From: Cylicocyclus nassatus
Lineage: Eukaryota; Nematoda; Chromadorea; Rhabditida; Strongylidae
Reading direction: 5' to 3'
DNA length: 64,000 nucleotides
Assembly: GCA_958299035.1 (NCBI GenBank)
Contig: CATQJL010000223.1
Location: 72,151,006 to 72,215,005, forward strand
This document shows, one piece after another, positions 11,740 to 23,345 of the stretch. A program made the translations under genes and the position numbers. The notes beneath the pieces were generated by a model. It had not been told where the DNA came from, ran no database searches, and worked only from the letters and a program-made list of their open reading frames with translations. The stretch's first letter is position 1; every line of letters starts with the position of its first letter.

Positions 11740-14015
11740 CCTACATAGCTGCCCGTGGGGTGATTTTTGTAGGTCTCTAAGGCTCATAGGGCAATTCTCA
11801 AAATCGGTCTGTTTGCTATCCGGTTCGTACTTATTTTTTTTCAGAATACTGCTTTTTAAGGGACCCCTAGAGCGGTTTTTTCTCAAATATCGGCCTTTGA
11901 GCGGCTCTTAGGGGAGTTTTATTTTCGAGATATTGGTTTGAGGATTTGCAGCTCAGTTCTTTTTTAATATGTAGGTCTGTAAGCGGCCCATAGGGCAGTT
12001 CTTTCCCATAAGAGAGTGGTCTGCAAGAGCGCATGGGGCAATTCTTCCACCAAATATCGGCTTGCGGGTCTTCGCCTTCTCCCTATAGGGCGGCTCCTTC
12101 AAGTAATTATCGATTTGCAAGCGGCCCATACGGCGCTTTTTTGGAATATCGGTCTATAGAATCCATACGACAGTTCTTTTTCAAAAGTTTGGTTTGTAGG
12201 TGGTCCGTAGAGCAGTTTTATCACAATATGCTGTGGTTTATATGGATTTCAAGGCACTTCTTCTTCATAAAATCATTGTGTAGGTCTCTAAATAGCTGGT
12301 AACTTCGTTTTTTTTCTCAAAACTTTGATCTGCTGATAGAGCAGATCATACGTGAGCGCCTCGTAGGCGTACAGTTTGTAGGGTAGGGTTTAGAATATCG
12401 AGCTGATGGCCATAGGGCAGTGCTTTCTCATAATTAAGAACCATAAGGATCTGCAAGCGGCCCATAAAACATTTCCTTTTAATAACTAGGTACCGTTGCG
12501 AGCGGCCCTTAGGGCAGGATTTTTCGTTGTTAGCAGCCCATCTGGCTTCTTTGCAATATTAGTTTGTAGGGGGTGGGGGCGTGCGGCAGATTTATTCCAG
12601 AGATGCATTTGTAGGGTTTCGAAGGGTTTGTTATGTATCCAAATTCCCTCTCTGTAGGAGGCCGCAGGAAAGATTTTTTTTTCTTGTAATTACCTTCTGG
12701 AGGATCAAAGGGCAGTTGTTACATATATCGCTCTATAGGCGGTATACTTTTTATAAATAAACAGTGCAGAGCACTGTATATTTGTAAAAAGTAGTCTGTA
12801 GGCGACATTAATCATTCTATAATCATGAGCGGTTGGAAGGGGAAGAGGATTGCCCAAATTATTGGTTTATAGGCGGTCCATAAGGCACATCATTCCTACG
12901 ATTATTGGTCAGGCGACGCAGCAGCTTCTCTTCAAGATATTATTTGTATGTAGCTTAATATATGGTTTTGCAAGGGCTTACAGTTTCCTCTCCAATGTGG
13001 TTCGCAGAGTACTTGTAAAGAGGGCGGTTCGAATTGAAAACCTCGGTCTTGAAGCGGCTCCTAGGGTCTTCTCAGAATATTGGCTTGAGTGTTTGTAGGG
13101 CAGTTCTTCCTCAAAATTTCGGAAAAGCGGCCCGTAGGGCTTTTTTTGAAATAACGGTGTGTAAGAAGCTCGGAGTGTAGTTGAATTATCGTCTATAAAC
13201 CCATATAGCACTTCTTTCTCAGGACATCGGTTTGTAAGCGGACGGTGTCAATTTCATCCCGGAATATAGGTTTGTAGGGGCCCGAAGGGCAGTTCTTCCA
13301 GAATTCTTTGTAGGAGGCCCCCATAGGAAAGTTTGTTCTTCAAAATTGGTTTGTAGGGGTTTACAGGGTAGTTCTCTTCGAAAATATCGATCTGAGCGAC
13401 CCATTTTTATTTAATTTCAATAAATTTCGGCCAGTAAGCAGCTCTTATGGCTATGTCTCTTGAATAAGAGAGGATCTTAGGGCAGTTCTTGATATTGCTC
13501 TGTAGGTTCGTTGGCAGTTCTTTTCAAAATGGTCTGTAAGCGGCACGTAGGGCATAAAATCTCAATAAGTGTGATAGTAAGCTGCCCCCTTGGGCACCTC
13601 TTCTCAGAATATTAGGTTCTGAAGGCTTACGCTCCAGTTCTTTTCATAATTATTGGTTTGCAGCCCACAAGCAGTGCTTCTTTCAAATATGTGTGAGTGG
13701 CCCGCAGAGAGCCTTTGTGAAAAAAAACTTTGTTGGAAGAGGGGGCGGGGGAGGGAGGTAGTAGGGCAGTCCTTATTTAGAATATCGGTCTATGAGCGAC
13801 CCACTGTGGTTCATAGGGACATCCTAAAAACGGCCCACAGGGCAGTCCTTTTTTATAATATCAGTTCGGAAGGTATGGTTTGTAGGGTATTCATGCAGTA
13901 CTTTCATTCTTATGGACATAGGAAAGCTTTTTTAGTTAAAAGTTTGTAATGTTGAGTGACTATTCTTTTGGACCCAAATGACTTTGCCTTACCAGCTGTA
14001 AGCGGCCCTTAGGGT
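11740..14015 (+). repeat. Diverged tandem (satellite-like) array, unit roughly 40-60 bp
   Basis: Variants of a core like GCGGCCCATAGGGCAGTTCT, followed by a T-rich stretch, then AATATCGG and TTTGTAGG, recur dozens of times over about 2.3 kb. Copies carry many substitutions and indels, so the period wanders and no two neighbours are identical. The short open frames across it are by-products of the repeats. The array ends about 150 bp before the mariner fold-back at 14170. Confidence 0.8.
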
Positions 14016-14169
14016 CGCTAGTTACTAAAACAGCGGGAATAAACTTGGCATGTAGACGTGTGCACAGGAAACATTTATAGAGGGATTGAATGAGAGCTTT
14101 ATCATATGTTTTGACAGGGCCGGGCGGAGCGGGTAAGCCAGCTGGATACCTATATAAACACACGTTGTA

Positions 14170-15114
14170 TTAGGTTGTCCGGAAATTAATGCAGGTTTGA
14201 TTTCCAACCGCAATAAGTCACACATTTTTCATTTTTGAATAGGTCGCAAGGTACTGTTCGATAGAGCAAAGCAAGCTCTACAAGATGGCTGTCTTGATTT
14301 AGCAACAGCTCTGATCCACCATGAGTGTCGAGCCAAAAACTAAAAAGATTCAACTGCTTGAAAATTGGAAAAAATCGTAACTCAGTTCGTAAAAATCCTA
14401 CAAAAATTCTAACTTGCTCACGTAAACACAATCCATAAGGCATCTATATACGCCGTTGTCGTAATTTTTTCTCTATTAGAAATCGAGAAAACCGAATTTT
14501 TCGTGCATTTACCAAAGTGGTGCTGTGCTGTTCCCACATACGTAGTTGTATACTACAAACCTTTAGAAATACTAACGTAAATTTTCAGCTCTCTACAAGC
14601 TTTAGTTCGCGAGAAATTTGAATTTTAGCTTGGATCACATTATTAGGGAAGACTATATCCGATATTTCTCGAAAACTAAAGCTTGTAGAGAGCTGGAAAT
14701 TTACGTTTGTACTTCTAAAGGTTAGTAGTATACAACTACATACGTGGGAACGGCACAGCGCCACTTTAGCGAATGCACGAAAATTTCCGGTTTCTTGATT
14801 TTTAACAGGGAAAAAATACGGCAACGGCGTATATAGATGCCTTATGTGGATTGTGTTTACGCGAGCAAGTTAGAATTTTTGTAGGAATTTTACGAACTGA
14901 GTTACGATTTTTTTCAATTTTTCAAGCAGTTGAATCTTTTTAGTTTTTGTCTCGACACTCATGGTGGATTAGAGCTGTTGCTAAAGCAAGATAGCCATCT
15001 TGTAGAGCTTGCTTTGCTCTATCGAACAGTACCTTGCGACCTATTCAAAAATAAAAAATGTATGGCTTATTGCGGTTGGAAATCAAAACCTGCATTAATT
15101 TCCGGACAACCTAA
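14170..15114. mobile_element. Mariner-type fold-back element, copy 1
   Basis: The terminal repeat TTAGGTTGTCCGGAAATTAA appears at both ends in inverse orientation, flanked by TA at 14168-14169 and 15115-15116. The two halves are inverted copies of about 470 bp meeting near 14640, where TCTCTACAAGCTTTAGTT and its complement face each other. A TA duplication with this kind of end indicates the Tc1/mariner superfamily. There is no transposase, so the element is non-autonomous. Copy 2 lies at 52241-53181. Confidence 0.88.
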
Positions 15115-15483
15115 TAGAACGAAATACGAGTGAAAGCGGATAAGCTCTTATGAAGTTATGGCACAACTGGACTAGAGCAATTGTTTTAACTTGAGACTAT
15201 GTGCGTGCACAAATTTCGAAAGCCAAAAATTACTTTGGTGGATAGAAACTTTAGGAGGACGTATAGTTTTAGCCAGCCCTCAAACCTACTTTTTCAAAAT
15301 TTTTGATTTTTTTCGAATAATCATGGAAAAGCAGATTCCTTTCTGGTTGCTGACAGTTTAAATACCTAGCTGTCCAAGTTTTATATTAATTAGTTGAAAA
15401 GTGATGAGTTATGCAGTCTTTGGGGTAGACCTATAGTTTTGGCCAGCACTGTCTTGAAACACTGCAAGTAAGATCGTCGCCAT
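15115..15483. other. Unassigned spacer
   Basis: Nothing recognisable lies between the fold-back and the LTR. Confidence 0.4.
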
Positions 15484-15869
15484 TGTAAGATACTATTTGT
15501 ATATATCCGGTATGTAATCCTACACTTATTATTTCCTACATTATTCCACTATCACTGTACCATTCCATTCCTATATGATTTGTTTACAGATTGCCCGATG
15601 CCGATGCTCGCCAGACGCCGCCAGACAGAGAGGGAGGAGCGACTTTGAGACAGTGAGGACCGTAAAAGGACGGAGCCACCTCGTCTCCATAGGCTCAGAT
15701 CTCCTTGTTCTTGTTTGTTCTATTGATGTTGTTTTCCGGGGTTATTGATCTTAATCTTGTTTTTGTGCAATAAGGATAAATGTCGTGTTAGAAAGTGTTT
15801 TTTGTGGACGTCCGAGGCTTAGTCATTATTCAATATGGTATCGATCATTAAAGAGGGTGACGATATCCA
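15484..15869 (+). mobile_element. 5' LTR of an LTR retrotransposon (related to 45954-46344)
   Basis: The LTR starts TGTAAGATACT and ends GATATCCA; the exact right edge is uncertain by about 4 bp. A close copy lies in inverse orientation at 45954-46344. A candidate primer-binding site follows at 15874, but the internal region stops after about 100 bp at a DNA transposon and no gag or pol follows. Length is about 386 bp. Confidence 0.8.
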
Positions 15870-15873
15870 TAAG

Positions 15874-15891
15874 TGGTAGCAGCGAGTGCGG
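15874..15891 (+). promoter_or_regulatory. Primer-binding site
   Basis: TGGTAGCAGCGAGTGCGG directly behind the LTR begins with TGG, the complement of a tRNA CCA end. The primer tRNA was not identified. A similar TGGTGGCAGCGATC occurs at about 24766. Confidence 0.6.
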
Positions 15892-15972
15892 CCTCATAGT
15901 AGCCCGCAATTCCACCGACCTTCCTCTTTCTAGAAAATGAAATCTTCATGGGAATAGCAAATGAGTTGACCG

Positions 15973-17349
15973 GGAATGATATCCACGAAAGTCCATAATG
16001 GAGGAAAATGGACTTTCAAGCCCCATTTTGTTCGTTCGCGGTGGAGAGTGGTCGGTGTCTGCTTTCGCTAGCGTTATCCAAAAATTTTTATCTCATCGCA
16101 ACCACGAGGCAAAGCGGTGTGATGAAAATGATTCAACCCTACTTAAGCTCTCGCTTGCGAAAGAATCATGCGAAAACTCCATTTAGAATGGGGCAAAATG
16201 GGATTTACCTCCATTTTAAATGGACTTGAAAGCCCATTTTACTCCCTGCAACAGGTTGAGCTGGGACTAAGTCCATTTTTGACTTTTTTGCACATTTTTG
16301 ATGGCGGTTTGAAGATGTGTTCCTTAACCCATTTTAAGGTAACAAGTGAGTGGAAAAAGTTACATGTCCCTTATGAAGGCTGAAATAAGTGTTTCTTTCT
16401 AAACTTATACAAACGCTATGAAAAATCATGGAAGAAGGTTAAATTCACCAAAATATTCGCTAACAAACTTGAATGCTTCCAAATATCAGGTCGATGCGAA
16501 AAATCCTATGTAAATCATATAAAGTTTGTTAACTCTTCAAATCATCAACCAAAACTAAATTCATGATTTGTATTCAAAAATGAAAAAGATTTGTGTTTCA
16601 ATATAATTACTCAGAAGCTATCTTTTGACTAATCTCGCAGAACCAAACCGCGAAGACGGCATTTCAAAAGCGACTTTGAGTTTACGCAAGAATTACTAAA
16701 ATGGCGCTAGCTAGCAAGAAATTCTGTGAAAAATTTCTTACTAGCAGTAGTCCGTACATTCAACTATTAAGTATAAACATTCGTGTTAGAAGGGAAAGAA
16801 GAGCTAAAGCAGAGCATTTGTGAACTTGTCTTTTTGCAGATTCGTAGTTTCTCTGACTTAAAAAACTCCTTGGATGTATGTAGTACAAGGTTCCCTATGA
16901 GATAAGCATTTTGAATAACAGATTGCGGCGCATCTAGGCCAAGGTTTGCTTTCCGCAGAAAGCTCTACATAGAATTTGATTTTAATGCAGATTCATTAAA
17001 GTCTTGAAAAGCGAAGGCCCAGATATTACATGAATTTTGGTTTTGGAAGTAATTTAGACGCATCGATATAAATGGCATTTTGTGAGGTGTAAAGAAGCGG
17101 GAAAGAATAAAATATCCATGTGACTGACACTGTACTGTTAGCTCAGCCTAAATAGATACCGACCACTTGGTGGAAATGAGTTTGCAAGAGTGAGCAAACA
17201 TGTTGAGGCAAGTTGAAGAAAGGTTTGCTGAAGAAGTTTTGTGTGGAATGATGATTTGCGAATGCGATATCTTATCGCACCGCATGGACTAAGTCCGTTT
17301 TATTCGCACGAAAAGCCCATTTCGAGGGGACTTTCGTGGATATCATTCC
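15973..17349. mobile_element. Non-autonomous DNA transposon with 22-bp TIRs
   Basis: GGAATGATATCCACGAAAGT at the left end is repeated exactly inverted at 17328-17349. Inside, related words such as AAATGGACTTTCAAGCCC and AAATGGACTTGAAAGCCC recur in both orientations near the ends, suggesting subterminal binding repeats. No transposase frame is visible in 1.38 kb. The superfamily is not assigned. It sits about 100 bp behind the primer-binding site of the LTR element, so it probably inserted into that element's leader. Confidence 0.75.
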
Positions 17350-17614
17350 GGTTTTAGCTTTGACCGGGGGTAATTTTGACTAGGAAATTCAGTAGCGTGG
17401 GGTCTAGAAGATGGCCACTTTCTAGGCTCATAATCTCTCTTAATTTTCTCCTCAAATTACCTGTTTTTCTTGGTTTTTGTGATTTTATTTTCGATGGGAT
17501 AATTCGCTTATCTTAGGTAAGAAACATAAGAAACAGTTGATCAAAATCCTCACTCACTTCCTCGTCACCTATATGGGACCAGGACAGAAACAGCATTTTA
17601 AACGGTATAAAATA

Positions 17615-18293
17615 CAGGGTGCCCCAAAAAAATGTGAACACTGTTTGATCGTTAATAACTCCTTTGCTCTCATACCTTTCTGCCGAGCGTAAAGTACCAT
17701 TCTGTAGAGTGAGGTTCAACTTAGATTTACAGTGTGGAGCGAATCACCGATCGTTCTTCGTCAATGTAGGATTACGGTAAAAACTTTCAGCATATGGAAT
17801 CATTGTGAAATATGTCATCTGACAAAATTTTTTTCAAAAATCTGAAAAGTCGTGTACTGGGGTTTTCGGGCACGCTAATTCTGACACACAACTTTTTACG
17901 AGTGTTTTCAGCTTTTTTGATGGTGTAATTACATTTTTGACTAATGCTGGGATCTCACTTATTACGGTCTACTTGGGATAACTTTGAAAAGGAGCATCAC
18001 AGGAAAGTGGAAAGGTCATAATCGAAATCGATGGCCTCCATTACCATAGCACAAAAGTTTTTGGCTTGCTTGGTTTTGTTCCGAGGCAGAATATGGCCTC
18101 CAAGTGCCTTAAATCCTTGTCGAATTTCCTACCGTAATCCTACAGTAATGAAGAGCGATCGTTGATTCGTTCCATACTGTAAATCTAAGTTGAACTTCGT
18201 TCTACAGAATGGTACCTCAAGCTCGGCGAAAGACATGAAAGCAAGGGAGTTATCAACGATCAAACAGTGTTCACATTTTTTTGGGACACCCTG
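17615..18293. mobile_element. Palindromic TA-flanked element (CAGGGTGTCCCAAAA type, Tc1/mariner-like)
   Basis: The inverted ends are CAGGGTGCCCCAAAAAAA on the left and CAGGGTGTCCCAAAAAAA on the right, flanked by TA at 17613-17614 and 18294-18295. Arms of roughly 180 bp are homologous, including TGTGAACACTGTTTGATCG. Length 679 bp, no coding capacity. Confidence 0.85.
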
Positions 18294-18848
18294 TATAAGA
18301 GAAAGGTATGATTTGCATGAATTCTGAAACCGCAAAAGAATAGGCAGTTATTATGATCCTTTTTCGTACACTGCGCTCTGAAAGGAGACACGTAGCATTA
18401 CTTATCTATCCTCCAAAACCGCCGCCTTTTTATAACTATAATGGGCCCCCCACCCCCCCCCCCCCTTTCCGAGAGGTAGGAGGGCCAAGAGAACCCCCAT
18501 AAACGACGGACACGGCGCATCCCACTTTGCAAGAAGGTTATTGATGGATAAGCTTAAAAATACAAGCAGTAATGTTCTGGAACGATTGCAAAGCTTCGGC
18601 CGGGGAGGGGATTTAAACCCTCCTTGACTAGCGAAAGACAGACTCGATCGCCTTGCGCCATCCGCCGCCTATCAACAGGCACCTTTCTAAGCTAATTGAG
18701 CCTGGCGCCGCCGAGGACCGACGTAGATACATGTTAGCCAGCTGGCAGAAAGGGTATGAGCAAACCTGTCAATACATGACCAACGGCGTGGCAAATCATC
18801 ATCGAATATCGATCATCTCTTCATTCGGCTATTTCTATCCACCATATT
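18294..18848. other. Unassigned spacer with C-rich run
   Basis: A C-rich stretch lies near 18446-18466. No gene supported; the open frame beginning at 18653 is driven by the downstream repeats. Confidence 0.4.
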
Positions 18849-19228
18849 CAGGCAAAAATACCGGACGAGCGGCCACAAGTACCGGCCAAGCGGTTTTCAC
18901 TTTTCCGGCTCGTCCGGTAGACGCGAGCGCCCGGCCGGTATTTGCGACCGTTCGCCCAATCATGGCGAGCGCTCAGCGGCCAGCAATGAAAACGCTAAGC
19001 GTTCGCCGGTCTTTGTGGTTACTGGCGCGGTACATGTGGTTACTGGCGCGGTCTTTGTGGTTACTAGCGCGGTACTTGTGGTTACTGGCGCGGTCTTTGT
19101 GGATGCTCGCGCGGTCTTTGTGGAAGTTGGAGCGGTCTTTGTGGATGCTCGCGCGGTCTTTGTGGATGCTCGCGCGGTCTTTGTGGATGTTGGCGCGGTA
19201 CTTGTGTATGCTCGCGCGGTACTTGTTC
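18849..19228. repeat. GC-rich terminal/subterminal array, left end of a possible large transposon
   Basis: It begins CAGGCAAAAATACCGG and continues with irregular copies of GCGAGCGCCCGGCCGGT-like words. From about 19012 there are about ten copies of a regular 21-bp unit such as GCGCGGTCTTTGTGGATGCTC, with TGGTTACT and TGGATGCTC variants. The same terminal sequence occurs inverted at 25304-25319. The periodic peptide encoded across it is a consequence of the 21-bp unit. Confidence 0.75.
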
Positions 19229-19489
19229 TGTTAACACAAGATTCTTGTTACCCATAAAGTACAAGAGCACAAATTAAGATTAGTAATTTTATTTAGAATC
19301 TTACATCGTAAAATAGATAACACTCAAAAACGTGTCACAACACATTGTGACAAAATGTCACAACACAACATAAACTTTGTGAAATAAACTAAATCAGTCA
19401 ACAACTCAGCTCTTAAGCTGCTCAAAACAACCTAGAAACAATGGAATGCAAAAAAACCTAAAAATGCTCACAATCTCCACCCTTACGAC

Positions 19490-20258
19490 GACGACAGCGC
19501 ATATTGAGAAAACGGCTTTGGACCATTACAATCGTCATTCGGCCGTGCACGCTTTTTCTTTCTCTGAGAAATATGTGCATTATACTACATAAACTTTTGT
19601 TTAGAAAAAAGTTACATCATAAAGCCTCTATTTATCGTTATCGACGTCATATTCGTATGCGCGAATATCTCTTCTAAACAAATGGTCTATGAGATGTAGC
19701 GTTAGGAAAAAGTTCCTTTACTCACAACGCCATTTGCAGGGCTTTGAAGAGGTTCCGCCTATACACAATCCTTTCATGTGCCATTCTTTCGAATGCTTCC
19801 GTCCTTTTCTCTCTTGTTTCTCCGAGACTTTCGAAAAAGCTGCAAAAAATTGAAACTGTAACTTTTTGGAGAATTCACTCTAGCTCCACCTTGTACTGTC
19901 GACATTGACGGCTGTCATTTTGAGTTCTGGATGTCCATAGCCGATTGTGTCTTCGCCAAAGTCTAAAATCAGGAGTCCTGAACTATTTCGATATCAAATA
20001 CATACCTAAGAGTGCAGTTTCATCATTAGACGGCAAGTTTATAAGATTTGAATTGCGGCCTCCTTTTCCGTTGAGCCTTAGGGAATAATCTTGAATGGAT
20101 TGTCGCGGCTGTGTTATCTGTAAAAATTATAATGGTACCAGAACCTCTGCAAGTTATAACGCATTACCTGCACCAGGATGTATTTGTAAAAGCTCATGAA
20201 CATCTTGAAGAGGGTATCGCCAGCTTTTGTTTGATAGTTGACATATCAGTGTGACTGT
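19490..20258 (-). pseudogene. Unidentified multi-exon gene or gene remnant
   Basis: I do not recognise the product. On the minus strand several coding-looking stretches are bounded by good nematode splice signals. One is 20258-20168, acceptor GCGTTAG and donor CAG/GTAATG, containing LQDVHELLQIHPG. Another begins at 20117 behind TTTTTACAG. A third runs from about 20008 and contains LDFGEDTIGYGHPELKM. A fourth, behind TTTTTTGCAG at about 19842, contains FFESLGETREKRTEAF and ends at a GTGAGT donor. The last lies behind TTTCTCAG near 19570 and is basic (KKKRARPNDD in one frame). No single phase joins all of them; one junction would need a 28-nt intron. So the model is unresolved, or the gene has decayed. 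It lies inside the 18.85-25.32 kb block, so it may be the C-terminal part of that element's own protein, but this is inference. Confidence 0.35.
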
Positions 20259-20704
20259 CTAACGCTCTATTAAATGGGCAAATAGATCCGAAATGTTATT
20301 TTGCACCAAATGAGATGGAACAAACAAGCATACGTCATCCCATAAGCACAATATTCAACCATCGGGAAATTGTATTTGTACAAGTACCCTATGTTATAAA
20401 TGCAACCTTGCGCAGGCCACCGTGGTCACATTTCCACCATGATCAAGCAGTGTAACCAATGATTCTTTGCTTATCTATATACTATGTAGATGTGCAAAGA
20501 ATCACTGATTACATTGATTCCACCGTATGCGAAGAATCCTCGGTTACATTGCCTTCACTGTATGCATAAAATCATCAAGTTCAAAGTATCTAGCGTGCTC
20601 CGGCATCTTAAACCATGCGCGCCGGCTAATTTAGTAACGGGTCATGGGGCGCGCTTTGCGCAGCCATGTGTAGATTTAAGTACGTGTCCAGCAGGCTACT
20701 ACCC
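20259..20704. other. Unassigned sequence
   Basis: It holds a diverged direct repeat (GGGTCATGGGGCGCGCTTTG near 20637) that recurs near 24240 in the same orientation. No coding evidence. Confidence 0.4.
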
Positions 20705-21175
20705 ATCATGAGAATAGAGAACTCGGAAACGCTTTGCATCTACAAGTTGTGATCATGCTCGAAGGTTTTATCCAAGTGATCTATCATCGTAAATGAGAAA
20801 TGTCAAATTGCTTGTACGATGCTTTACCTTTCATTTCTTGTCATCTAGATCATTCTTCATCAATATGTTGCCTCAAGAACTTAGCACGGATAAGAAAGTA
20901 ATGACTTGTATGTGCCTAAACAGAGAGGGGCTTTCTACTGAACATACGTTTCTTATACAGCAGTCATAAGAAGAAGAAAGCTGCAAATTCAAGTGTCGAA
21001 AGGTGAATTACTCATTCTGAGACTAGGAGACCCAAATGCTCCAATTTGGAAAGCACTTCTGACACATCTCATTTTTGATGTTAGACCACTTGGATAAAAT
21101 TGATTCGAGCATGTTTAGACAACTTGTACATACAGAGCGTTTCGAGTTTGCTATTCTCAGAATGGGTAGTGCTGT
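20705..21175. repeat. Fold-back inverted repeat
   Basis: A left arm at about 20705-20815 (GAGAATAGAGAACTCGGAAA, later CATGCTCGAAGGTTTTATCC) is matched by an inverted right arm at about 21060-21170. Divergence is moderate. No target duplication was determined. Confidence 0.6.
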
Positions 21176-22885
21176 AAGCGCTGTAAGTTCAGATGAATTT
21201 CGATGAAACTGTCGTGAAAATCACTGTGCAGGTCAATTTCGGCAGCTTCGGTAAGCTTGGATAGCTCCAGCTCAGGTAGGGCGCTATCACACTTTCCAGT
21301 TTACTACTTGTTACACGATTTTCGCTACTTAGCCCTCTTTTATATCTCACAGATTGGTGGATAAGAGTACAAAAGCATAAGTACGGCCTGTGAGAAATAT
21401 GTGCAGATACTTCTCCTTCTTTGCTTCTCACTCGTCATTTGAGCGCATTCCTTATGTATCTATTGCGACGCACTGAAGATAAAACTGCTTTCTATGATGT
21501 CATAACCAAAAATTATGCATGCAGTAGAATGAACTGAAGGACTTTCTTCTCAAGTTTTGATGGTGTAGACCTGGCCTCTCTGACCTTCATTTTTGCGACA
21601 GATGAAAAGAAGCTTGAGTTGTTGAAATGAAAGTCCACCTTTCATGGTTGTTATAGATTACCTCAAAACATGCAGATATTGTCCATTTAGTATGTGAAAC
21701 GAGAGTGAATCCTGAATTTCTTCATCGACGCAACAAGGTAACCAGATTTAGAAACAAAGGAAACAAGTTCTTAGAAACACAAGCAAACGCAAAAACTACG
21801 GGCCTACACAAGGCTCTTCAAGCCTTAGCATCAGGAAACGGAGTCGAAACGCACAAAAGCTTGCTATCAGAAAACAGACAAGAAAGTTCAAGCAAAAAGT
21901 TCACAAAAAAGGTCAATCATGTACAATCTCTAGCCTGTCATCGTTAACTTGCTGCCGCTGGCTCAGCGAAATTTTCACTAGCTCGTTTCATGACATTGAA
22001 AGACTGTCATTGATCAAGATCTTCACTGGTTAGCCTACGTAGCTCAAATAGTAGACATCTGTGAGTGAATTACGGACGACCGGTAACGACACGGCGCTGA
22101 AACGGCTAGATTCGCCATGGAGCGCGGATGATTAGATGATTAGAGATTGTGATTAGAGCGGATTTCCTCACCTGAATTTGGACGAATAAGATTCGGATCA
22201 AATCATGCTCACAAACTTTGGGCGGGGAGGTTGTGTTAGCCTACTTGTTGTTATCGCTCGATAACTATTTTGATTTTTGATTCTGAGCCACGGGTGGAGT
22301 TGGTGCCGATGGATAAGTACCGTCTGCGCCTCAGAAAGGTTCCCATGTGAAAGCGTGCGTACGTGGTTTCGCTCTTTTGACACGTTTCTCCTGAGATTTC
22401 AACGGAAGTGCCCGAGGTTAACACGTTCAAAAGTGCGAAAGGCAGCGAGATGACGTGGTACCTGTGAAAGTATTTCTGGGGAGCAAACGATATATATGCT
22501 GAACAAGAAAACATAATGGGAAGGGAATCTAACATACGGAAGTGGGACAGGCACAGGGGGATCTTGTTTAGTAATGGAATATTGACTTTACTATAGCGTA
22601 TCGAAGGAAAGAGTGGAGTAAAGTATGCCAGCCAGAGATGCAAAGAATTCTACATTTTCTGGGAAGGGATAAACTCAATGAAAAACTCTACTTGATCTTC
22701 AGATCAAAAGTAACGAAGAAATTCTGACGAGTCCAACAAAATAGACTTGTCCCAAATTGAAAGTCTGTAGTGGAAAGTGTTACTGCATTGGGACTCACGC
22801 ATCGTTTGTGCCCGAACGGGGTTCTCAGTACCATCAACGTGGCTGCCTTTCGATCGTTTTAATGTGTCAGCATCGAATAAGCGCC
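21176..22885. other. Unassigned sequence
   Basis: Several short open frames occur on both strands, the longest a minus frame at 22251-22643. None has a motif or compelling splice context, so no gene is called. Confidence 0.35.
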
Positions 22886-22889
22886 TTAA

Positions 22890-23341
22890 AGGCAGTGTCC
22901 GGGCAAGAACTCGATTTTGAGATTTTGCACTTACCTGGGCCCATTCATTATGCTGAATCCGAAAATCCACATTGGAGAGCGCGAAAACGACGAAAAACGG
23001 CTCTAACACTGGAGAGAAATCAGCAAGTGGGCGGGGTCTTCCCCACTGTGAATTCACCTTCCAGCTTCCAGAGAAATTTTCTCGAATCCGCTAGCCGCCC
23101 TGACATCACTACCGATCAAGTGCAAACGAATGACTTGAAACCGGAATCAAAAAGATCGCCCCCGAAGCTGGGAGCGTGAACTCACCGTGGGGAAGACCCC
23201 GCCCACTTGTTGATTTCTCTCCAGTATTAGAGCCTTTTCGGCGTTTTCGCGCTCTCCAAAGTGGATTTTCGGATTCAGCATAGCAAATAGGCCCGGGTAA
23301 GCACAAAATCTCAAAATCGAGTTCTTGCCCGGACACTGCCT
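22890..23341. mobile_element. TTAA-flanked MITE, AGGCAGTGTCCGG family, copy 1
   Basis: The ends AGGCAGTGTCCGGGCAAG are inverted and flanked by TTAA on both sides (22886-22889 and 23342-23345). Arms of about 180 bp are close to identical, including the block CGGGGTCTTCCCCAC. Length 452 bp. Open frames on both strands here are shadows of the palindrome. Related copies lie at 39788 and 56288. Confidence 0.82.
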
Positions 23342-23345
23342 TTAA

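Noticed and set aside
11740..14015. CRISPR-like or protein-coding interpretation of the tandem array
   Set aside because: There are no uniform repeats separated by unique spacers, units vary freely and the context is eukaryotic; frames are short and incoherent.
18653..19234. 193-codon open frame with periodic SLWMLAR-like peptide
   Set aside because: The periodicity equals the 21-bp DNA repeat and the opposite strand and other frames are open too; it is a by-product of the array.
22757..23179. 140-codon frame and its minus-strand partner at 23109-23336
   Set aside because: Both lie in the arms of a palindromic MITE; their peptides mirror each other because the arms are inverted copies.
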